Assembly: GCF_963678975.1 (NCBI RefSeq)
Contig: NC_089285.1
Span: 11,332,694-11,396,693 of the forward strand
Length of the DNA: 64,000 nucleotides
Source of the DNA: Dysidea avara
Lineage: Eukaryota > Porifera > Demospongiae > Dictyoceratida > Dysideidae
Reading direction: 5' to 3'
Part shown: positions 58,256-64,000 of the stretch, in pieces
Numbering within the stretch: the first letter of the stretch is position 1
Layout of the letters: every line of letters begins with the position of its first letter
Translations under genes and position numbers: made by a program
Notes under the pieces: model-generated
The model's database searches: none
Seen by the model: the letters and a program-made list of their open reading frames with translations, nothing else
Told to the model about the DNA's origin: nothing

Positions 58256-60949
58256 TTTTATCAAACGGTACGGTCGTACCGTTTAAGTAGGGATCGTGGT
58301 GAATGTTTTGCGTGCCACCCAAAATTCCGCCTTTAAAAATCATCCTACAGACATTGTATGCGGCGAAAACCACCTTTATGGAATAGTACTAGTCCATATA
58401 ATACATAAAACAGCAATAAATACAACAAAACACTTACAGGTGGCCAGATATAAAATTATAAAAAATCGCCAAAAACTCCAACTTTAGTATCACTGCCTCA
58501 CTGCCTCACTCACTGAGCACAGTCGCAAGCCTAGAGCCCAAATGCCCATATTGTTTACATAGTGATGTCATGGCCATCCTCGTTTCGGTGTACAAAACTT
58601 TATGGCCTCGACAGGTGGAAGATTTCGCTGTTCTTGTAACCAGCAAATTAGTGTTTGTTGTTTACAGCTGGGTTAGCTACCACCCACACTAATTGGAGGC
58701 TGGACTGGGTAGGGATACTGGAGAGTAGTAAACAACAGTGTAAGAAAATTCAGGTTCAAAGGTGTTTCAAAATGGTTGTGCAAATTTCCTGAAGAAACAG
58801 AAAGTGTAGTGTTGTTTCTTTGCTGTTGTTTACACCGCTTTTAACAGGTAGAGTGTAGTAGGCTAGCTAGATATTCACTGCTTCGCTGTATATTTCCACT
58901 GTTTCGATAAAACATCAGAAAATAGGCACTACTTTGTACAATTGTTTAGCTCAAGCTGAGTGGTACTGTGGTATAAAATCTACTTCAGTGTATCACACAT
59001 TTCTTTGGTTGTGTAAATACGGTGATGAGAGAAGTTGGCTAATAGTACTGCTGCTGAAATATTAGCTTGTGCGTACCTACCATTGTCACCTGTCGCAAAT
59101 AATATTTCTCCCAACGTCCACAGACACTCCACAGACACACTGTGTTCTTGTTCAGTACATAACGCAACACAATAAACAATGTAAAAGGAATATCCACGTA
59201 TTCAAACTGGCCTTCAAACAAGGAAGAGAAAGCCAAACAGTCACTCATAACATTTTCTAATGTATTGGCACACCATAACTAGGATAGGGAAAATATTTAA
59301 TGGGTGTTTCCAATCCATTAAGAACACATACATTATCTATGATTGAACTATGCATTGAGATACAGACATCAGGTGGACTTCAATTTTGCTACAATTAAGT
59401 GTAGTGAGGATGTGTCTTGTATACCTAAGCGCATGACATAAATTCAGGAGTTATATAGATTCCCTCTATTAGAGTATCTCAATCTACAAAATCTTTAATA
59501 TCCCCTCTACATGATAATTAACATTAACCCATAGGCAAGAAAACTATGCATGCCTTGCACAAAGCTTCAAAGCATCCATTCAATGGCTATACAATTTATG
59601 TCATTCAACTTATGATGTAACTTCAAATTAAAATGATAGCAAGGGTTTTCCCTAATGCTAAACAGTGAGCCATGCAAATAATTTTGTGGTAAGGAAACAT
59701 GCAAACTTTTTACATAACCTTGTAAAATTTGATGGTGGTTGCTCCTATCAACCATAATTGCAACAAGTTCCATTTGTTTCACTACAAAAAAGTTTTATCA
59801 GTCCATATGACTCACGTGAGTAAACCCACAATTAGAGACAAGAATTATGAAACACGGAGATGCGGTTAACTAATGTTCATCGTTTCATAATAAGTAATTA
59901 AGCTTACGTGTCCAGTTACGTGTCCAGTTAACCTTCTCCAAGTAGCCCAGCTGACGAACAGACTTTTGAACGATGAGCTGCTTTAGACTTTAAGAATTAA
60001 CTTACTCCTCCTAATTCTGTTGCCATGCATGCCCATGTTATGCATAACAAAATACTTTAATCCCTCAATTTTTAGTAACATGATCATGAGTTAATGAACA
60101 GAACATGTAAAGTGGTGGCACAAATCGAACAGTCGTCGCATGGTGTCCACCTTTAGGCTGTCTCTAGTCCCTCGGCTACCCTCATCCAGCTGATTATGAC
60201 ACATGCATGCCCGAAACTTGATTACCTTACAAGATAATTTACTATAGTAAACGGAGATTTTAGAGAGCTCGGATTTGAGATTTTCAAAAACTTTTAGAGA
60301 TATTAAGCATACAATATTTTTTTAGTGGCTCCTGTAAAGAAACGGCCTACTAACGCGCACTGTGCCAGTGTGATTTACTCACAACTTGGTACTCAAAGAG
60401 CACCCAATATAAGCACTTTTTTTTGAAATTGTTCGACTTCCGGCCACTAGTACAACACCTGGCTGGTATATTTGTATAGAGTCATTTTATCTACACATTA
60501 AGAGGCAGCTGTGACATATGTCACACATGTCAGTTACAACCGTGACTTCGTAACTATAAGATCAATACATACCTGACGTATCAATGAAGGGTTCTGGTGT
60601 AGATCTTTCTTGCTGTACGAAGCCGCTTCGGATGACTCATTTATTAAAAGCTCAGCAGTAGTCTGCGGTGAAAATCACGTGTGAAGTCCAGCATTCTAAG
60701 GCGACTGCGCAATTACTGTAGAATGAAGTGATGGCGATTTTTGAGAATACGATATTGACATACACAATATTTTCCCCCAATAATTAATAGCTATATGCAA
60801 TGTTATTAATGAAAACATAAACACAAGATAAGAGTCAAAGTACAAGCTAAATTATCAGTTTGATTGGTACACAGCATTATATATAGTATAGCTGGTTAAA
60901 TCATACTGTACACATGCATGAGGCATGTCTGGTTATTGGATGCTGGAAA
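58256..60949. other. Non-coding flank downstream of the TGF-beta gene
   Basis: A short palindrome ACGGTACGGTCGTACCGT sits at about 58264-58281 and a TCACTGCCTCACTGCC duplication near 58490. No coding similarity was recognised. Confidence 0.35.
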
Positions 60950-61064
60950 TTAGTGACAATGACAGCCAGTGATTATCATGTCTTTGTAAGTCTTCAATTT
61001 AACAGATGATCCATCCGGGATGCGATCAGCATCCTCATTGACCGATAACCAATGGGGTTACAAC

Positions 61065-63452
61065 TAGAGCTGGGTGATATCCCAAAATTTCAAGGCGATA
61101 TATCATATCATAGTTTTTGACGATATTACTAAATATCCCGATATATTGTGTTGCAATATTACCATTGTATAATTTTGTTATTTAATCAATATTACTTGTT
61201 ATTTTCTCTTCTATAGGTTAGATGTCTGACATTACAAGTTGTAGTAATACAAGTTTACAAACCATCAAGATAACTACTATAGGTTACAACAACATCTAAC
61301 ATGGTACAAGTTTCAAAATTTACAAACCATCATGACAATCAGATAACTACATAAGTGGTACAACTGAGACAACACTAGTTTTTCATGTTTAGAGCCAGAA
61401 ATACCAAGTTGTCAACTCTTTCTGGTTTCAGATATGTCCTTCTGTCAGAAACAACATGGCCTCCACAGCTGAACACACGCTCAGCGGCTACGCTTGTTGC
61501 ACACAAACACAGATATTTACGTGCTAGCTTTGCCACATTTGGGTATCTAACAGCTTCAGTCTTCCACCAGTCAAGAGGAGACGCTTCAACATCTAGCTGT
61601 GGATGACTTAAATACTGATCCAACTCTTGCTTTACTTGCTGGCGAGGGGTCAGCTGAACCGACTGACTATTGCCCAAACAGCGACCAAGAACCTTGCTTA
61701 GTCCTTTTGCTTTCTTAGATGGTGGAGCTGCCATTCCTGAACTACCAGACTGTGAACTTGAAGGTAAGTGTGATGAATCATCCACTGAACTGTCAGTCAA
61801 ATCTCTCATTTCCTTCTCTACCTCTTCTAAAATTTCTGCTCTATTGCTGACATAGTTGAGCTTGAATCTAGGATCTAGAAATGAAGAAAGTTCTAGAAGA
61901 AAGCTGAGTTCTGGATCATCATATCTTGCCTCTAAATCATCCTTTATCCTTTTCTTCATTTCCTTTGTCAGGTCAGTGTCATCATTTTCTGCCACGAGCA
62001 CTTCCTCTGCTAAATGACTCAACAATGGCTTCACTACAGAAACTGTAACACACTTTTCAGCAGCAAGTGCATCCGTCATGGTTTTCAATCCTTTTAGAGC
62101 AGCAGCAATAGACTGCAAAACATCTCGATCTTGCCATGAGGGTGATAAATGTGAAGAGGCTCTGTCTTCACTAAGAACATTTCTTACAGCATCCATTTGC
62201 TCCAACATTCTTTCAACCATGTCATATGCAGAGCCCCATCGTGTCACTACGTCAACCTTCAGCTTGTGAATTTCTAGCCCCCTTTGTTCTTGTGCAATAA
62301 CCAAGTCTCTCTGCTTCTTCCAACTTCTTGAAAATGCAGCTACAGCACTTCTAACAACCCTGAGGGTACGTTGTACCCTTGCATCATTTAATCCCTTTCC
62401 CACAGCTAGATTTAAGTTGTGACCAAAACAACTCAACCTATTCCAATTAAGCAGGTCACATGCCAGCTTGATGTTGGAACCACTATCAGTAGTGACTCCT
62501 ACCAGCTTCTCTACTTCAAGGCCCCATTGCTGTATGGTTTCCTCAAGAGCCTCAGCAATGTTTGTCCCAGTGTGGTCCATGGGAAGGTAGTGAGTTTGGA
62601 GGCAATATGATTTTGGAGGCAATATGATTTTAAATCCCAGTTGGCATCTAAAATGGACAGTAAAAGTCATATACGGGTCTCCAGCAGCTGAGGTCCATAG
62701 ATCTGTAGTAGCAGAATAGTACTCCAACTGTTTGATTTTAATCTTTTCTTTTTAACCTCATTGACTAGTGCTGGTACTGCCACTTTAGTAAAGTGTTTAC
62801 GAGTGGGTAGTTGATACCTTGGATTAAATTGTTGTAACATCTTCCGGAAGCCTGGCTTGTCTACAGTGGACAATGGTAGCATGTCTCTTGCAAGGCAGTA
62901 TGTGACAGCGTTAGTCAAAGTTTTGTGCTCTCTTGATGATGGTGACAAAGGTCGGCGCTTATCCCATGAATCTAAGAGTGTTGTTAACTTCGGAGCGGCT
63001 GCTTACTCTGTGCTGAAACTTTTGCTTTTCTTCTTGCTAGCTTGACACGCTAGAGCATACTCCTCGGGATGCTTGGTTTTCAAATGGCTGTATAAATTCG
63101 AAGTATTCGAATCCTTCGCAACGACTGTTGTATGGTTTGGGCACAAGCGACACTTCGGTAAATTGACACAGAGAGGACGACCATTTCCATCTGTTTCGAA
63201 GCCGAAATACTTCCACACAAATGCTTTGGCTTTCCTTTTTGAAACAAGTACAGCATCACTATCGGTCTCCTCGTTGTCTCTTTCAGTGGTGTCAACTTCG
63301 ACTTCCTCATCGTCAGACGCCATTATGCTTATGCACGTGATGGAAACGTATGATGCACGTGATGATTCGATAATACCGTCAGCAGTAAATTTAATACCGC
63401 CAGTTCTTAATATCATCGATATCGATAAATATCGGAATATCGCCCAGCTCTA
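61065..63452 (-). mobile_element. hAT DNA transposon, near-complete (2388 bp)
   Basis: Terminal inverted repeats TAGAGCTGGGTGATAT and TAGAGCTGGGCGATAT, read inward, continue into AT-rich CGATAT-type subterminal repeats. A perfect 8-bp target duplication GTTACAAC lies at 61057-61064 and 63453-63460, the size expected for hAT. It splits the TGF-beta ligand gene. Confidence 0.95.
61375..63323 (-). pseudogene. hAT (ZBED-like) transposase, two lesions
   Basis: ATG 63323 (MASDDEEVEV) begins an acidic N-terminus, then a BED zinc finger (FVWKYFGFE, CRLC, NLYSHLKTKHPEEY). The linker and DNA-binding part read YCLARDMLPLSTVDKPGFR and YQLPTRKHFTKVAVP. The RNase-H core has SATTDLWTS (first Asp), GVTTDSGSNIK (second Asp) and CFGHNLNLAV; the insertion domain follows; the C-terminal dimerisation domain has PLDWWKTEA, LARKYLCLCATSVAAERVFS with the Glu, and FLALN. 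Two breaks: an in-frame TAA after KSFSTE near 63003 and a one-base frameshift in an A-run near 62745. Everything from 62727 to 61375 is one uninterrupted 450-codon frame, so the insertion is young or was recently active. Confidence 0.9.
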
Positions 63453-64000
63453 GTTACAACACACATGACTTGCGTTATGAATTCTGTAAGCTTGTGCTGC
63501 CGTCACCCTTGCATAGTTGTTTGGTGGCTGTATATCTGAATTAGCTTGAATGTTTTGAAAATACGAAACATCACATAAGCCAACACACTCTCCTGCATCG
63601 TATTGTGGCGGTGCCACAACATACTTCATACCCAGATCTCGAAAATTTATGAGTCGGTTCACTTTTCGGCATCCACCACCTGCCAGAATGGTATCACGGC
63701 TTCTCCTCTTCTGGGCTAACTGGAGCAAATCTTTATTAAATTTCCTGGATGATGTGGCAATCTTTAAAATTAGTATAGGCTGATGCTTGTATCTTTGCAG
63801 CGTTAGTTTATCAATGTTGATAATCTTGATTGGCAAATGTCCATCTGGACAGTCACTCTTTAAAATAACACTGACCTGTACCTCCATTTCCACATCTGGT
63901 ATGGGCCAGAGTGCCTTAAATGACGGAGTTAGATCTATATTTTCATAATTTCTTCCGTTTGCCAATTGAATTGACATTTTATTGCCTGCAACATGAATTT

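Larger units (their letters stand above)
60950..64000 (-). pseudogene. TGF-beta superfamily ligand, 3' part, split by a hAT transposon
   Basis: Host coding sequence lies at 63453 to about 63987 and 60950-61064, and runs off the right edge. The first piece has the end of a prodomain, a furin site (QKRRSRDT), then GGGCRKVNRLINFRDLGM, PPQYDAGECVGLC and NASHVCC. Past the transposon it continues PIGYRSMRML and then, one frame over, DRIPDGSSVKLKTYKDM and GCHCH stop. That gives all seven knot cysteines (1+2+2+2) in correct order and a normal mature length of about 115 residues. The ligand would be secreted and act through Ser/Thr-kinase receptors. The hAT insertion after the CC pair removes the last knot strand, and a one-base loss near 61030 adds a frameshift. 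Which BMP/TGF-beta subgroup it belongs to cannot be told. Confidence 0.85.

Noticed and set aside
1-64000. Retroviral, LTR or Polinton-type element
   Set aside because: No reverse transcriptase, integrase, capsid, envelope or paired long terminal repeats were recognised anywhere in the window.

Overview
This 64 kb window is eukaryotic and most likely from an early-branching animal, probably a demosponge. The evidence is visibly AT-rich DNA, intron-rich genes with many introns of only about 50-100 bp and GT..AG borders, a TGF-beta-type ligand with all seven knot cysteines, and several transposon-like gene families that I recall as abundant in sponge, cnidarian and some fish genomes. No rRNA, free-standing tRNA gene, CRISPR, operon or retroviral/LTR element was found. 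Most of the window is transposon-derived sequence, much of it nested, with a few host-like genes between.

Layout. (1) 1-1809, minus: the 5' half of a ZSWIM1/3-like (MULE/FAR1-related) gene that runs off the left edge. (2) 2.9-9.5 kb, minus: a composite region with CaRF, MULE transposase, SWIM, CXXC and Ulp1-protease coding blocks in the same direction, split by a foldback element and a TA-flanked MITE. (3) 10.0-14.25 kb: two converging genes, a plus-strand unclassified transposon-associated protein and a minus-strand P-element/THAP9-like transposase. (4) 14.6-20.9 kb: a large minus-strand element whose protein joins a transposase-like region, a 12-residue repeat linker, a complete Ulp1 catalytic core and a damaged PHD finger, bracketed by GATTC-rich arrays. 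(5) 22.2-27.3 kb: an intronless broken gene with coiled coils and a Tudor-like tail, interrupted by an apparently intact Tigger/pogo transposon. (6) 28.9-35.05 kb, minus: a multi-exon gene of another unclassified transposase-like family. (7) 35.56-40.72 kb: an inverted genomic duplication whose left arm holds three further insertions, one inside another. (8) 40.72-42.73 kb, plus: a five-exon chromodomain gene whose exon phases all agree. (9) 43-53 kb: MITEs, a near-perfect 328-bp hairpin, a 31-bp satellite of over 2 kb, a decayed piggyBac copy with a LINE fragment inside, and tandem repeats. (10) 53-60.9 kb: degenerate repeats with little coding signal. (11) 60.95-64.0 kb, minus: the 3' part of a TGF-beta ligand gene split by a nearly intact hAT transposon with a perfect 8-bp target duplication.

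There is no operon-style cooperation here. The common themes are insertion into older insertions and transposase genes that carry chromatin- or SUMO-related modules (CXXC, PHD, Ulp1). The points most worth following are the CaRF-MULE-SWIM-CXXC-Ulp1 composite, the transposase-Ulp1-PHD element, the hAT-split TGF-beta ligand, the chromodomain gene beside the inverted duplication, and the intact Tigger. Family names rest on motif recognition by eye; exon borders are inferred from reading frame and GT..AG signals.
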